Shown: one piece after another, positions 53,433 to 62,416 of the stretch
How the letters are laid out: the number at the start of each line of letters is the position of its first letter
Position numbering within the stretch: the stretch's first letter is position 1
DNA from: Thiohalophilus sp.
GTDB lineage: Bacteria > Pseudomonadota > Gammaproteobacteria > UBA6429 > Thiohalophilaceae
Length of the DNA: 64,000 bases
Direction of reading: 5' to 3'
Assembly (NCBI RefSeq): GCF_034521165.1
Contig: NZ_JAXHMV010000016.1
Span: 124,001-188,000 of the forward strand
Position numbers and translations under genes: made by a program
The notes under the pieces: model-generated
Database searches by the model: none
What the model was told of the DNA's origin: nothing
The model's input: the letters and a program-made list of their open reading frames with translations, nothing else

Positions 53433-54365
53433 TCAAGGCGAGCGCTGCCGGGCCATCTCCCGGGTCAGCCAGAAGCCGGCGGCGAGCAGCATGGCGCCGC
53501 CGCCGATCATGGTGGGCGCCGGGATCTCCCCGAAGATCAGGTAACCGAGGAAGGCCGCCACCACCGGCGAGACGATGATATCCACGAGGCTGTAGAGGTT
53601 GGCCCGCAGGCGCTTGAGGACCAGGGCGATACCGAAATAGGCAAAGCCGGTGGAGACCACTCCGAGGCACACGGCCCACAGCACCACCGGCAGGCTCACG
53701 CCGAGGGCCGGGTAGAAGACAGTGGCGGTTACTGCCCCGGGGCCGGCCAGCACCGCCACCGGCGACAGCAGGAGGGTCCCCAGCAGCATGGACCAGGCGA
53801 CGTCGCTGCCAGCCTCGGTCTTACCCTCGTGGCGCATGTAGGTGACCATGGCCGCGTACACGGCACCGTCGCCCAGCGCCACAAGGTTGCCCGCCATGTA
53901 GCCGCCGGCCAGCGGCTTGGCTACCACCAGCCCCGCCAGGGCCAGGGCGAAGATCCAGAGGTAGCTCGCTCGCGCCCGCTCACCGAGGAAAAGCCAGGAG
54001 AAGATAAAGGTAAAAAACGGCGCCACCGACCAAAAGATGACCACGTTGGCGATGGGCGCGAGAGTCATGGCGAAGTTGAACACGCTGATCTGGGCGGCGA
54101 TCAGGGCACCGATGATGGCGGTATCGGTGAGATTGCCCCACGGAAACCGCAGCCGCTGACCGGTGGCCAGCGGCATGGTCGCCATCAGGAACGCCGTGGC
54201 GCAGGCGAGGGCGTAGAAGTTCAGGGTCTGGATGGGGATGCGGCCATCGGTAAGCTTCACAAAGACCCCGATGGTAGCCTCGGAAAACGTGATCAGGCCG
54301 AGCAAGAAAATGGTCTTCCACATACGCATACGGGTGTGCCTCGGTTCCCCGGTAGTGTCCGCCAC
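53433..54365 (-). CDS. EamA/DMT-superfamily transporter
   Basis: A 310-residue membrane protein with ten predicted helices in two EamA repeats (for example WKTIFLLGLITFSEATIGVFVKL... and GVVSTGFAYFGIALVLKRLRANLYSLVDIIVSPVVAAFLGYLIFGE). Exporter of unknown metabolite. It lies directly beside the right boundary of the duplicated rhomboid unit. A later start (MRMWKTIF, 54329) is possible. Confidence 0.87.
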   Translation of the reverse strand: MADTTGEPRHTRMRMWKTIFLLGLITFSEATIGVFVKLTDGRIPIQTLNFYALACATAFLMATMPLATGQRLRFPWGNLTDTAIIGALIAAQISVFNFAMTLAPIANVVIFWSVAPFFTFIFSWLFLGERARASYLWIFALALAGLVVAKPLAGGYMAGNLVALGDGAVYAAMVTYMRHEGKTEAGSDVAWSMLLGTLLLSPVAVLAGPGAVTATVFYPALGVSLPVVLWAVCLGVVSTGFAYFGIALVLKRLRANLYSLVDIIVSPVVAAFLGYLIFGEIPAPTMIGGGAMLLAAGFWLTREMARQRSP

Positions 54366-54412
54366 GATGATGGCAATTCTGATCGTCCAAGTATAGAAAC
54401 CGGGGTCAGAGC

Positions 54413-54540
54413 CGAATGGTACTTACTTAAGCCCGGCGCATGCCGGGATCCAGACTGCTTAATGGTGGCAGCCCTCCTGGATTCCGGCTTTCGCCGGAAT
54501 GACGAAAATCCTGAAATTGGTCTTAAGTAAGTGCCATTCG
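54413..54540. mobile_element. MITE-like element with 19-bp terminal inverted repeats
   Basis: The ends CGAATGGTACTTACTTAAG (54413-54431) and CTTAAGTAAGTGCCATTCG (54522-54540) are inverted repeats with one mismatch. The 90-bp interior has a second hairpin (CCCGGCGCATGCCGGG) and a GATTCCGGCTTTCGCCGGAATGACG palindromic stretch split over 54480-54503. Both ends are flanked by a GGGTCAGAGCC phrase (54403-54413 and 54540-54550). It encodes nothing. Confidence 0.7.
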
Positions 54541-54550
54541 GGTCAGAGCC

Positions 54551-55426
54551 TGAGGTCTCCCCACAAAATCGCGATCAAAAACAATGATTCAGGTATAAAA
54601 ATGATTGGGTAGACATACAAAGGTCTATTTAATCTTCTTGTTGGTGACCAAACGCAACAGGAATGCCAAAGGAAAACCGATGCATGCTACCCACTTACTA
54701 GATAACTATTTGTCCAGGATGTGTCAAGAGAGACATTCCCAGCGGTCTAACGGATTAATGAAAATGGGACACGCCTTGATGATAGGTAAAAAAACTCTCG
54801 GTCACCGGCCCCGGTCGTCATATCCCGGGAGACAGCTATGAAAAACACCAGATCAAAAAGGCGGACCGACTAATCGGCAATCCGCATCTCAATTTAGAAT
54901 GCTCTGAGATTTACAGGGCACTCCCCAGGCTGCTGATTGGCCAATATCGGCAGCCGGTGATTCATGTGAATTGATCCGATGTTGCGATAATCCGACCCCG
55001 TCATTCAATCCAACATACAAAATCAGCCGGATTTCGGCCCTGTTATCGACTTCATCTGATGCTAAAGGGTTTTTCCCCCTTGAATTACTGGAGTCCCAGG
55101 TATCAGAGAACATTTTACTGCAGTCGGAAATCGGGCTCTGGCTTCTTTAACTGGTTACAAAGTAACCCCTTCATACATTTTATACCGGCATCTAAATAAC
55201 TGTTGCCGGTATAGCGAAGACACGCAAATGTTACAGAATGTTAAACATGTCATAGAACATTCAACTTTATCGATTCACGCCCGATATTCTCCTCCTGTTA
55301 TGGCATGCAGGCTTTGCTGATTTTACCAGTTATCATTTTATATCGTTCATACCGCCACTTACCCGCGGACTGATTGATTTTTTGTCTCAATATTGAGCAA
55401 ATAATATAATAAAGTAAGAGGATTTC
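54551..55426. other. Long intergenic region before the chemoreceptor
   Basis: No gene is supported; a 78-codon frame at 54605-54841 lacks recognisable features. AT-rich sequence near 55180-55420 presumably holds the chemoreceptor promoter; GTAAGAGG lies close to its ATG. Confidence 0.4.
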
Positions 55427-57001
55427 ATGAGACAGAATTTACCTGTCACCGACACAGAGGTCCCGGTTTCAACCACCGACCGGATCATTTCTACCACCGA
55501 TCGAAAGGGCCGTATCACCCATATCAATAAAACTTTCACGGATATTTCGGGCTTCACCGAGGAGGATACACTCGGCCAACCCCACAATCTGGTTCGCCAT
55601 CCGGACATGCCACCGGAGGCGTTCAAAAATATGTGGGAACACCTCAAGTCCAACATGCCCTGGCTGGGCATGGTTAAAAACCGCTGCAAGAACGGCGACT
55701 TCTACTGGGTCAGCGCCTATGTCAACCCGGTTTACGAACAGGGCGAGGTGGTGGGCTACCAGTCGGTACGCACCCAACCGGAGAGCACCGAGCGCGAACG
55801 CGCCGAGCATCTATATGCCCGCCTCAACCGGGGCAAGAATCCCTTTCCGACGTGGCGACGGCGGATCGGCGCCCGGGGGCGGGTCTTTGCCGGCTTCGCC
55901 GCCCTTCAGAGCCTCACTATCCTGACACTCGCCGGTTTCAGCGGCGCGACTGCACTCACCACCGGCGCCATTCTGGCCGCGGGCCTCGGCGGCGGCTTCG
56001 CCCTGGCACATCTGCTGACCCGACGTCTGCGCCGGGCTGCCGCCGAGTCACGTTGCTTCAGCGATAACCCGCTGACCAACCGCGTCTATGACGGTGATCT
56101 GGACGAAGTGGCGCAACTCGTCACCTCGCTCAAAGCCCAGCAGGCCAAGATCAACACGGTTCTGGGGCGGATAGGAGACACCGCCAGCAGCCTGTCGCAA
56201 ACCACCAGCTCGACCACGGCGTCATCGGAGCAGACTTTCAAAGGTGCCCAGTCCCAGCAGGCCGAGGTCGATCAGGTCGCTTCGGCGGTCAACGAGATGG
56301 CCGCCACGGTGCAGGAAGTGGCGCAGAAAACCTCGATCACGGCAGATTCATCCCGAAACGCCCAGCAGGAGGTCGATACCGGCAAACAGGTGGTCAACGC
56401 CACCGCCTCGACCATCGAGCGGCTAACTGACGAAGTCGGCCAGGCCGCGCAGACCATGGACTCGCTGCGCACCCAGAGCGACGACATCGGCACCGTGATC
56501 GAGGTCATCAGCAGCATTGCCGAGCAGACCAACCTGCTGGCGCTCAACGCCGCCATCGAGGCCGCGCGGGCCGGCGAGCACGGTCGCGGCTTTGCCGTGG
56601 TGGCCGACGAGGTCCGGGGACTGGCCACCCGCACCCAGCAGTCGACCGACGAGATCCAGACCATCATCGAAAAGCTGCAGAGCGAGGCCAGGACAGCGAC
56701 CTCAGTAATGGAGCGGGGTCAGAGCACGGCCCAGGAAAGCGTCGAGCAGGCCAAACAGGCCGTCAACTCGCTGAACACCATCAGTGACAATGTCGGCACC
56801 ATCTCTGATATGGCAACCCAGATCGCCACCGCCGCCGAAGAACAAAGTGTAGTGGCCGACGAGATCAACCGTAATATCACCAATATCAGCGACGGCGCCG
56901 GTCAGACGCTCAGCGCGGCGCAGCAGAGCGCCGAGGACTCCACCCAACTGGCGGAGATGGTGCAAAACATGGAGAGCATGCTGAAGCAGTTCAGCAACTA
57001 A
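55427..57001 (+). CDS. Aer-like PAS methyl-accepting chemotaxis protein
   Basis: A 524-residue chemoreceptor. The N-terminal PAS domain (about 15-115: TTDRKGRITHINKTFTDISGF, GQPHNLVRHPDMPPEAFKNMW, NRCKNGDFYWVSAYVNPV) has the pattern of Aer, which binds FAD and senses redox/energy state. Then come a membrane hairpin (about 150-195) without periplasmic domain, and a cytoplasmic signalling domain with the tip sequence EQTNLLALNAAIEAARAGEHGRGFAVVADEVRGLA intact for CheA/CheW contact. Transcribed alone; flagellar or che genes are not in the window. Confidence 0.94.
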   Translation: MRQNLPVTDTEVPVSTTDRIISTTDRKGRITHINKTFTDISGFTEEDTLGQPHNLVRHPDMPPEAFKNMWEHLKSNMPWLGMVKNRCKNGDFYWVSAYVNPVYEQGEVVGYQSVRTQPESTERERAEHLYARLNRGKNPFPTWRRRIGARGRVFAGFAALQSLTILTLAGFSGATALTTGAILAAGLGGGFALAHLLTRRLRRAAAESRCFSDNPLTNRVYDGDLDEVAQLVTSLKAQQAKINTVLGRIGDTASSLSQTTSSTTASSEQTFKGAQSQQAEVDQVASAVNEMAATVQEVAQKTSITADSSRNAQQEVDTGKQVVNATASTIERLTDEVGQAAQTMDSLRTQSDDIGTVIEVISSIAEQTNLLALNAAIEAARAGEHGRGFAVVADEVRGLATRTQQSTDEIQTIIEKLQSEARTATSVMERGQSTAQESVEQAKQAVNSLNTISDNVGTISDMATQIATAAEEQSVVADEINRNITNISDGAGQTLSAAQQSAEDSTQLAEMVQNMESMLKQFSN

Positions 57002-57168
57002 TCGATAATCCAGGTGATATTGACGGATTCAGTCGCAAGCCGCAAAAGCGTCACATCCCCGTGGTCTGGATTACTGTCGGAACAAAGTAATGGTGTCAGC
57101 GAACCCTGTTCTCGGACTATTAGACGCAACTGATTTCTGCCACCGATTTATTTATGCTGAAACAGTAT

Positions 57169-57197
57169 AAAAGGGCAGGTTTACGCCGGCCCCTTTT
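57169..57197 (-). terminator. Possible terminator of the lipase gene
   Basis: AAAAGGGC and GCCCCTTTT form an 8-bp stem (with one bulge) 13 nt beyond the lipase stop, with four T residues on the minus-strand 3' side. The CCCCTTTTACG stretch also appears as a repeat elsewhere (58328, 60127). Confidence 0.5.
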
Positions 57198-57209
57198 ACG
57201 ACCCAATTG

Positions 57210-58145
57210 TTATTGTTGCGGCTGGGTCTCTTTCTCACCGCTGAACAGATTGAACAGGTTCAGATCGATCTCGTAAGAAACCCGGTCGGCACCGTCGATT
57301 TTGCTCTCCAACAAGGATCGATAGCGACTCATTTGATGGTTCTGCAAATTGCTCTCTGTGAGCGGTTGCTGGGTGAAGTTGGCGACACGCATCATGCTGG
57401 CGAGCCCTTCGAGTATCGCGTAGCGCTTATCGGCAAGCAGGATCACTTCTTTGCCAAGATGCCAGTAGATATCCAGGTCATTGATGTCCATGGCATCCAG
57501 CGGCGGGACAAGGGGCACAATGTCCTCCGGCGTCACCAGGCGGTAAACGTCCAGATGTGCGAACTTATCGGCGCCGGCCACGTTGGTCACCTTCGGTTGC
57601 CCGAACGTCACCACTTTGTCGATACTGCCCTCGTCCAGGTCCAGGTACATGGCCAGTACCAGCGCTACCGCCCCACCCAGGCTGTGGCCGGTCGTACTGA
57701 CGGTATAATCCGGCTTTAATAACGGTTTGACCTGCTCGTAGATCTTCTGGGCCGCCATCGAGAACCCGCGATGCAAGCGAATACCGGCATGCGAGTCAGT
57801 CACCAGTTTGGCATCCATATCCAGCAGCGTGTTGGCGATATTGGCAGTGCCTCTGACGCTGATAACCTGGCTTTGGGTTTTATCGTTGGTCAATAAATAA
57901 TAGGTGACCGCCAGCCCGGCAATATCACTGTGGCGGGTCAGCGAATAGCCCTGTGACCGGATAATCTCCTCCACCTGTGATTCCGGCAGATAGGCTGCTT
58001 CAGAGAAAACCGCATAGTTTTCAAATTGCGCAAAGTCGATAGGATCGTTTTCAGCACTCGTCGCACCGCAACTCATGCCGATGGCAAAAAACATCAACAG
58101 TACCCGAAGCACCGGTGTCGATTTGTAATAATAAAAACGAGGCAT
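57210..58145 (-). CDS. Secreted class-3-like lipase
   Basis: A 311-residue alpha/beta hydrolase with a signal peptide (VLRVLLMFFAIGMSCGATSA) and a lipase_3-type catalytic core: the nucleophile Ser in TTGHSLGGAVALVLAMYL, followed by VVTFGQPKVTNVAGADKFAHLDVYRLVTPEDIVPLVPP with the catalytic Asp region; the His lies further down, near YWHLGKE. It would hydrolyse triacylglycerols or polyester-like substrates in the periplasm or outside. Single gene. Confidence 0.88.
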   Translation of the reverse strand: MPRFYYYKSTPVLRVLLMFFAIGMSCGATSAENDPIDFAQFENYAVFSEAAYLPESQVEEIIRSQGYSLTRHSDIAGLAVTYYLLTNDKTQSQVISVRGTANIANTLLDMDAKLVTDSHAGIRLHRGFSMAAQKIYEQVKPLLKPDYTVSTTGHSLGGAVALVLAMYLDLDEGSIDKVVTFGQPKVTNVAGADKFAHLDVYRLVTPEDIVPLVPPLDAMDINDLDIYWHLGKEVILLADKRYAILEGLASMMRVANFTQQPLTESNLQNHQMSRYRSLLESKIDGADRVSYEIDLNLFNLFSGEKETQPQQ

Positions 58146-58596
58146 CTCTAGCGCTCCGGAAACAAAAATTAGAAAACCCCGAAAGATGGGAGTTCCGGGG
58201 ACAGGCTGTCATTTATACATTTCACAGGCGGGAATTGCGGGGATCAGAGCACAGATTTAGAGAACATAAAAGCGTAAAAGAGGCCGGCGACAAACAAGAA
58301 TCATTCGTACTACCATGTGTCACCGACCCCTTTTACGGACACTATGTTCGAATGTTGGACCTGACCCCGAATCTCGGTTGGGCAGGCCGAGATGTTCCTT
58401 GGTGTTGCGGTGGTCCGACCCCGCCATGCCCGACGCTGTGGTCGGACGGCTGGGACATGCGCGAGGAGGAGAACGTGCCCGCCGGTGATCTCGCGCACGT
58501 CGACGAGATCTGCCCAACAAACGACACGCCCCATACCGGGGCGCGTCGCCGTTTTCCGTGTCAGCCCGCTGTTCTCAGCGGACGATTAGTGCAATG
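58146..58596. repeat. Intergenic region with 26-bp repeat
   Basis: Between the lipase and the ice-binding gene. 58344-58369 is identical to 60249-60274 (ATGTTCGAATGTTGGACC followed by TGACCCCG). The GC-rich part (58370-58560) has overlapping frames on both strands but no recognisable product. Confidence 0.55.
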
Positions 58597-59472
58597 CTAG
58601 ACGGGCAACAACCTTTTTCTGGAGGCAAACAGCCCCGCCAGCCCGAAGCCGAAAAGCAGAAGTGTGGCGGGTTCCGGTACCGGGACCGCGGGCAAGGGCT
58701 GCCCACCATTACCATCTACAACCACGACCTCCCACTGATCGTTAAACTCAATGCCCCCGGTAAGTTTGCCGGTAAAGGGCGGGGAATTGATATCGATCGA
58801 GTTGGTATCCATCGTCACCGCCCCAGTTTGCGCAAGGACCCTGCCGTTATGAATTGTTGCGGCGGTGTTGAGAGTGATGCTTGCGAGTGCCAGGATACTT
58901 CCCTCGAAATCCGTGCTGGTCCCGAGAGTCGCCGAGCTGCCGACCTGCCAGAACAAACCGCCGCCGGTACTGCCGTCCGCACCGGCATTGATTATGTTTA
59001 CTGCCGAGCCACTGGCGGTTGTGAGCGTGCTACCGATCTGAAACACCCAGAACGGGTTGTCATTGCCCTCGGCGTCGAGAGTCAGGGTCCCCGTCAATTG
59101 AGCCGAGTCCGCGAAAGAATAGACGCCCGACGTCAGCGCCAGCCCGCCCAGATCCGTCCCCGTCAACACGGTAGTCGGCAGCAGATTTTTCAGAGCGTTG
59201 TACGCCGTGGTGTTATCACTCTGAGCCTGCTGCGCGACCCCATCAGTCAGGTGTTCCGTTCCTGTCAGGCTGACGGTCGAGGAGCCAGTGTACGAAGTAC
59301 CTGGGTAGAGCCCCAAGTCTCCGGTGATGGTCGTTGCGCCAGTATTGGTCACCGTCGAGGCTCCCAGGACGGCGAAATCTTCCGCCGTTCCCAGTATTGG
59401 CGTAGCCAATGCCTGAGCGGGACCGTAAAGCAGTGCGACGAACAGTGGTATTGCCAGTTTCGTTGCTTGCAT
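58597..59472 (-). CDS. Ice-binding-like (DUF3494) protein with PEP-CTERM signal
   Basis: A 291-residue secreted protein: signal peptide, DUF3494 ice-binding fold (DFAVLGASTVTNTGATTITGDLGLYPGTS..., LTSGVYSF, DFEGSILALASITLNTAATIHNGRVLAQTGAVTMDTN), then a C-terminal sorting signal VPVPEPATLLLFGFGLAGLFASRKR. DUF3494 folds bind ice in cold-adapted microbes but many members serve adhesion or matrix roles (family knowledge). With the PEP-CTERM tail it is likely kept in or on the exopolysaccharide layer. Ice binding itself is untested. Confidence 0.9.
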   Translation of the reverse strand: MQATKLAIPLFVALLYGPAQALATPILGTAEDFAVLGASTVTNTGATTITGDLGLYPGTSYTGSSTVSLTGTEHLTDGVAQQAQSDNTTAYNALKNLLPTTVLTGTDLGGLALTSGVYSFADSAQLTGTLTLDAEGNDNPFWVFQIGSTLTTASGSAVNIINAGADGSTGGGLFWQVGSSATLGTSTDFEGSILALASITLNTAATIHNGRVLAQTGAVTMDTNSIDINSPPFTGKLTGGIEFNDQWEVVVVDGNGGQPLPAVPVPEPATLLLFGFGLAGLFASRKRLLPV

Positions 59473-59760
59473 TTTGATTTCCTTCTGCCGTATCTCCGTA
59501 GACCCCCTCCCATACGCTTGTCGGCGCGCCCAGGAGATCTGAAAAGACGCGATGTACTTAAGCGTATGTATACAAACGCAAAAACCGGGCCAGTGACAAA
59601 TATCACTCTCTTTTCAGCGAGTTAAGAAATTGCGACGGCGCGGGAGAGAAAGCAGGTGTAAAGTTTTCCGACAAAAAATCAAGGGGTCAGAACACTCGAA
59701 ACAGCGACCAGGCCATGATGTAGCGGAAACAAGTGATTTGCCCCCTTGATTTGTTTAACT

Positions 59761-60009
59761 TTATTTCTTCGGGTATCTGGCTCTGAGATCCGCCATGACC
59801 TGCTCGGCATCCAGGAGTTCAACTCGCCCTTCCTGAATATCTTCCAGCCGGCGCCTGATCTCTTCCGACCAGGCGGCTTCCCACTCTTCGCGCGAGATCG
59901 GCTCGTCGTCTTTGTCCAGACTACGGATTAAATCAAGGGCGATACGCGCCCGGTCCTCCCTGGGCAAGGCAAAGACTTCCTTTTCAAGGTCGTTGATGCT
60001 ATGTGCCAT
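59761..60009 (-). CDS. Orphan addiction-module antitoxin-like protein
   Basis: An 82-residue soluble protein with the addiction-module pattern of TIGR02574 (LPREDRARIALDLIRSLDKDDEPISREEWEAAWSEEIRRRLEDIQEGRVELLDAEQVMADLR). ATG 60009 has AGGAGG upstream. A ParE/RelE-type toxin gene is normally next to it; none is found on either side. Downstream sequence to 59640 is short and non-coding; to the right, repeat and IS sequence begin. It may be an orphan left after loss of the toxin. Confidence 0.8.
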   Translation of the reverse strand: MAHSINDLEKEVFALPREDRARIALDLIRSLDKDDEPISREEWEAAWSEEIRRRLEDIQEGRVELLDAEQVMADLRARYPKK

Positions 60010-60129
60010 GATGTGCCTCCTGCACCGATTGTAGTCCATGAATTTTGATAAACTCTACCTTCATACATACTTAGCAGAGGGCGGTAGGAATAATTGCAAA
60101 TGATAATGAGACGCGTTTGTCACCGGCCC

Positions 60130-60212
60130 CTTTTACGTTCGAGAGACGGACTTCAAGCAGGCGCTACGAGCACTTCAGGAGCAATTTGAGGTGCAATGTT
60201 ATGCATGATTTT
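60130..60212 (+). pseudogene. Possible short gene-end remnant
   Basis: A plus-strand frame reads ETDFKQALRALQEQFEVQCYA before a TGA at about 60207-60209. It looks like the C-terminus of a lost gene but has no start or family. Low support; recorded because it sits at the junction of repeat and IS sequence. Confidence 0.2.
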
Positions 60213-60347
60213 GTGGGGATCCGTCAGTCTCTGATAGCTGTTTCGTCAATGTTCGAATGTTGGACCTGACCCCGCCCCCTGTGTCAGGATAGTTGTCGCC
60301 TCTACTGAACTGGTCAATTAACAGACAGGGGGCGGTTTAGAGGATGT

Positions 60348-60845
60348 ATGCCACGCTATTCTGAAGAACGTAAAGCGGCGGTGCTGAACAAGCTCCTGCC
60401 ACCCCACAATCGGTCCATTCCGGAGGTCGCTGGTGAGGAAGGCATCAGTGAAGGAACCTTGTACAATTGGCGTCAACAAGCCAAAGAACAAGGAGCCCCT
60501 GTGCCGGGAAGTGGTAAACAGAGTGAGGATTGGTCGGCGGCGGCCAAGTTCGCTGTTGTGGTTGAAACCGCCAGCCTGAGCGAAGCCCAGCTCAGTGCGT
60601 ATTGTCGGGAGAAAGGCCTGTATCCGGAGCAAGTCAAAGCCTGGAAGGCCGCGTGTGTCAACGGCGCCGTCACTGATGCCGAGCGGCGCCAGCAAGAGCG
60701 CGAGCAATCTCGGCGCGACAAGCAGCGTATCAAAGCCCTGGAGAAAGAACTGCGCCGCAAGGAGAAGGCCCTGGCGGAGACCGCCGCCTTGTTGGCCCTG
60801 CGAAAAAAGTTGAACGCCCTCTGGGGGGACGACGAGGAAGGCTGA
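60348..60845 (+). CDS. IS3-family transposase OrfA
   Basis: A 165-residue protein: N-terminal helix-turn-helix (IPEVAGEEGISEGTLYNWRQQAKEQG), a second HTH-like region (LSEAQLSAYCREKGLYPEQVKAW) and a C-terminal leucine-zipper-type coiled coil rich in Arg/Glu/Gln. Its end contains the canonical slippery heptamer A AAA AAG (60803-60809), in the zero frame, for -1 frameshifting to the fused OrfAB transposase. It binds the IS ends. Confidence 0.92.
   Translation: MPRYSEERKAAVLNKLLPPHNRSIPEVAGEEGISEGTLYNWRQQAKEQGAPVPGSGKQSEDWSAAAKFAVVVETASLSEAQLSAYCREKGLYPEQVKAWKAACVNGAVTDAERRQQEREQSRRDKQRIKALEKELRRKEKALAETAALLALRKKLNALWGDDEEG
60803..60809 (+). promoter_or_regulatory. Programmed -1 frameshift site (A AAA AAG)
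   Basis: In the OrfA zero frame the codons read AAA AAG preceded by A, the canonical slippery site. The -1 frame is open from here into orfB without a stop, so OrfAB fusion is expected. Confidence 0.88.
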
Positions 60846-61885
60846 CCTCGCTCCCGGAGCGGCACAAACTGATTGGGTATATCGATGAGGCAGTGTGCGC
60901 CGGCGCTCGCAAAGCGCGGGCCTGCCAGGAAGTGGGCGTGAGCTTGCGCACGGTACAGCGGTGGACGAAAGACGGGGAAGTGAAGGCCGATCAACGCCCG
61001 CAGGCGATCAGGCCCGACCCGGCGAACAAGCTGACAGCGCAGGAGCGCGAACGCATTTTGACGGTGTGCAATGACCCCGAGTTCGCCTCGCTGCCGCCGA
61101 GTCAGATCGTGCCGAAGCTGGCGGATCGGGGCGAGTATATCGCCTGTGAGTCGAGCTTCTATCGTGTGCTCAATACGGCCGGCCAGCTGCACCACCGGGG
61201 CCGGGCCCGGGCGCCGAAGAAAACGAAGGCGCCGACCACGCATGTGGCCGACGGGCCGAACCAGGTGTGGTCGTGGGATATCAGTTGGATGCCAAGCCGG
61301 GTGCGTGGACTGTTTTGGTACCTGTACCTCATCGTCGACATCTACAGCCGCAAAATCGTCGGCTGGGAAGTCCACGAACGGGAGGCCGGCGAGCTCGGTG
61401 CGCCCCTCGTTGAGCGCGCCGTGCTGGCCGAGCGGTGTTTTCGCCAACCCTTGGTATTGCATGCGGACAACGGCAGTCCGATGAAATCGCAGACACTGCG
61501 GGTCAAGCTGGCGGATCTGGGTATATCGCCATCCTACAGCCGGCCACGGGTGAGCAACGACAATGCGTTTTCCGAGTCGCTGTTTCGGACACTGAAGTAT
61601 TGTCCGGCCTGGCCGTCGCAGGGCTTTGCCACCCTGGAGGAAGCCCGAACCTGGGTGTTGAAATTTGTGGACTGGTACAACAACCGGCACTGCCACAGTG
61701 CGCTGAAGTTTATAACGCCGGCGCAGCGTCATCGCGGGGAAGACGAACCGATACTGAAACAGCGCGAGCGGATTTATGAACAAGCCAAAGCATGCAATCC
61801 GCAGCGCTGGTCGGGTAAGACGCGGAACTGGTGCGCTGTGGGTCCAACGGCCCTCAATCCGGAACGGCAACCGCAAGCGGCTTAA
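60803..61885 (+). CDS. IS3-family transposase OrfB part (frameshift product)
   Basis: The -1 frame is open from the slippery site to 61885; a possible internal start lies near 60893. The product contains the HTH-like SLRTVQRW and the retroviral-integrase-like rve core: WSWDISWMPSRVRGLFWYLYLIVDIYSRKIVGWEVHE (first Asp), LHADNGSPMKSQTL (second Asp) and FSESLFRTLKYCPAWP (Glu). The DDE triad is complete, so the element may be active. Confidence 0.9.
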   Translation, partial: KKVERPLGGRRGRLTSLPERHKLIGYIDEAVCAGARKARACQEVGVSLRTVQRWTKDGEVKADQRPQAIRPDPANKLTAQERERILTVCNDPEFASLPPSQIVPKLADRGEYIACESSFYRVLNTAGQLHHRGRARAPKKTKAPTTHVADGPNQVWSWDISWMPSRVRGLFWYLYLIVDIYSRKIVGWEVHEREAGELGAPLVERAVLAERCFRQPLVLHADNGSPMKSQTLRVKLADLGISPSYSRPRVSNDNAFSESLFRTLKYCPAWPSQGFATLEEARTWVLKFVDWYNNRHCHSALKFITPAQRHRGEDEPILKQRERIYEQAKACNPQRWSGKTRNWCAVGPTALNPERQPQAA

Positions 61886-61935
61886 GAACGAAAAAGGCGA
61901 CAACTATCTTGAAAAACACCGCCCGTTAGCGCCCC

Positions 61936-62259
61936 TCAGCCAAAATACTCCTTTATCCACTGAAACAGTTTCTGTGTATCCATCTCTGAGAGCGCGATGC
62001 TCTGAAAGTTAGAGCCCACTTCATCTTCAATCGTGATGAACTGATACAGCAGTACGCCAGGCTGTTCATCATGCAGAATCAGGGTTATTCGGCGACGAGT
62101 GCGCAGGCAGTCAATGGTCATCACATCGGCAGGAATGCCGGCGTCCCGCATGCCGCGGCGCACCTCTACCACCGGGTTGATGTGTTCGTGGCTGGCCTGA
62201 ATGCCGGCATGGGCATCACTGACCATATCGGAAAGGACTTTCAGAGTATCTTCAGACAT
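61936..62259 (-). CDS. Conserved-looking hypothetical protein between two IS copies
   Basis: A 107-residue soluble protein, MSEDTLKVLSDMVSDAHAGIQASHEHINPVVEVRRGMRDAGIPADVMTIDCLRTRRRITLILHDEQPGVLLYQFITIEDEV...; alpha/beta, no signal peptide, no motif I recognise. The codon use is normal and the ATG has a purine-rich upstream stretch (TGTAAGTG). It is isolated between two IS3-family elements. Confidence 0.6.
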   Translation of the reverse strand: MSEDTLKVLSDMVSDAHAGIQASHEHINPVVEVRRGMRDAGIPADVMTIDCLRTRRRITLILHDEQPGVLLYQFITIEDEVGSNFQSIALSEMDTQKLFQWIKEYFG

Positions 62260-62416
62260 AACACTTACATTTTTTTGCAGTGAATGAAAACGAGTCAGAA
62301 TTAATCGGAGTCTGGTCTTGTCTTTTTATCAAACTCTAAAGGGCTCTGACCCCTTAAACTTGGAAACTGTATGCTCAAAGGGCTCTGAGGTTCCCCCAAT
62401 AAAACGGACAGTTTAA

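Larger units (their letters stand above)
60278..61918 (+). mobile_element. IS3-family insertion sequence (1.64 kb)
   Basis: Contains orfA and orfB with a -1 frameshift. Imperfect terminal inverted repeats: left GATAGTTGTCGCC at 60288-60302 and right GGCGACAACTATC at 61896-61909; the outer 15 nt are only partly conserved (TGTGTCAGG... against TGTTTTTCAA...). Outside both ends is the hexamer CCGCCC (60272-60277 and 61919-61924), a possible target duplication although longer than is usual for the family. Confidence 0.85.

Noticed and set aside
53340..54530. 396-codon plus-strand frame
   Set aside because: Antisense of the EamA transporter; His/Gly/Gln-rich and lacking any domain.
54605..54841. 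78-codon plus-strand frame
   Set aside because: No ribosome site near a plausible start and no recognisable motif.
58310..58600. Overlapping GC-rich frames between lipase and ice-binding genes
   Set aside because: Frames exist on both strands with no start signal or motif; looks non-coding.
60473..61903. Long minus-strand frame (476 codons) across the IS3 element
   Set aside because: It is the antisense of the well-supported transposase genes; composition is Arg/Pro-rich with no motif.
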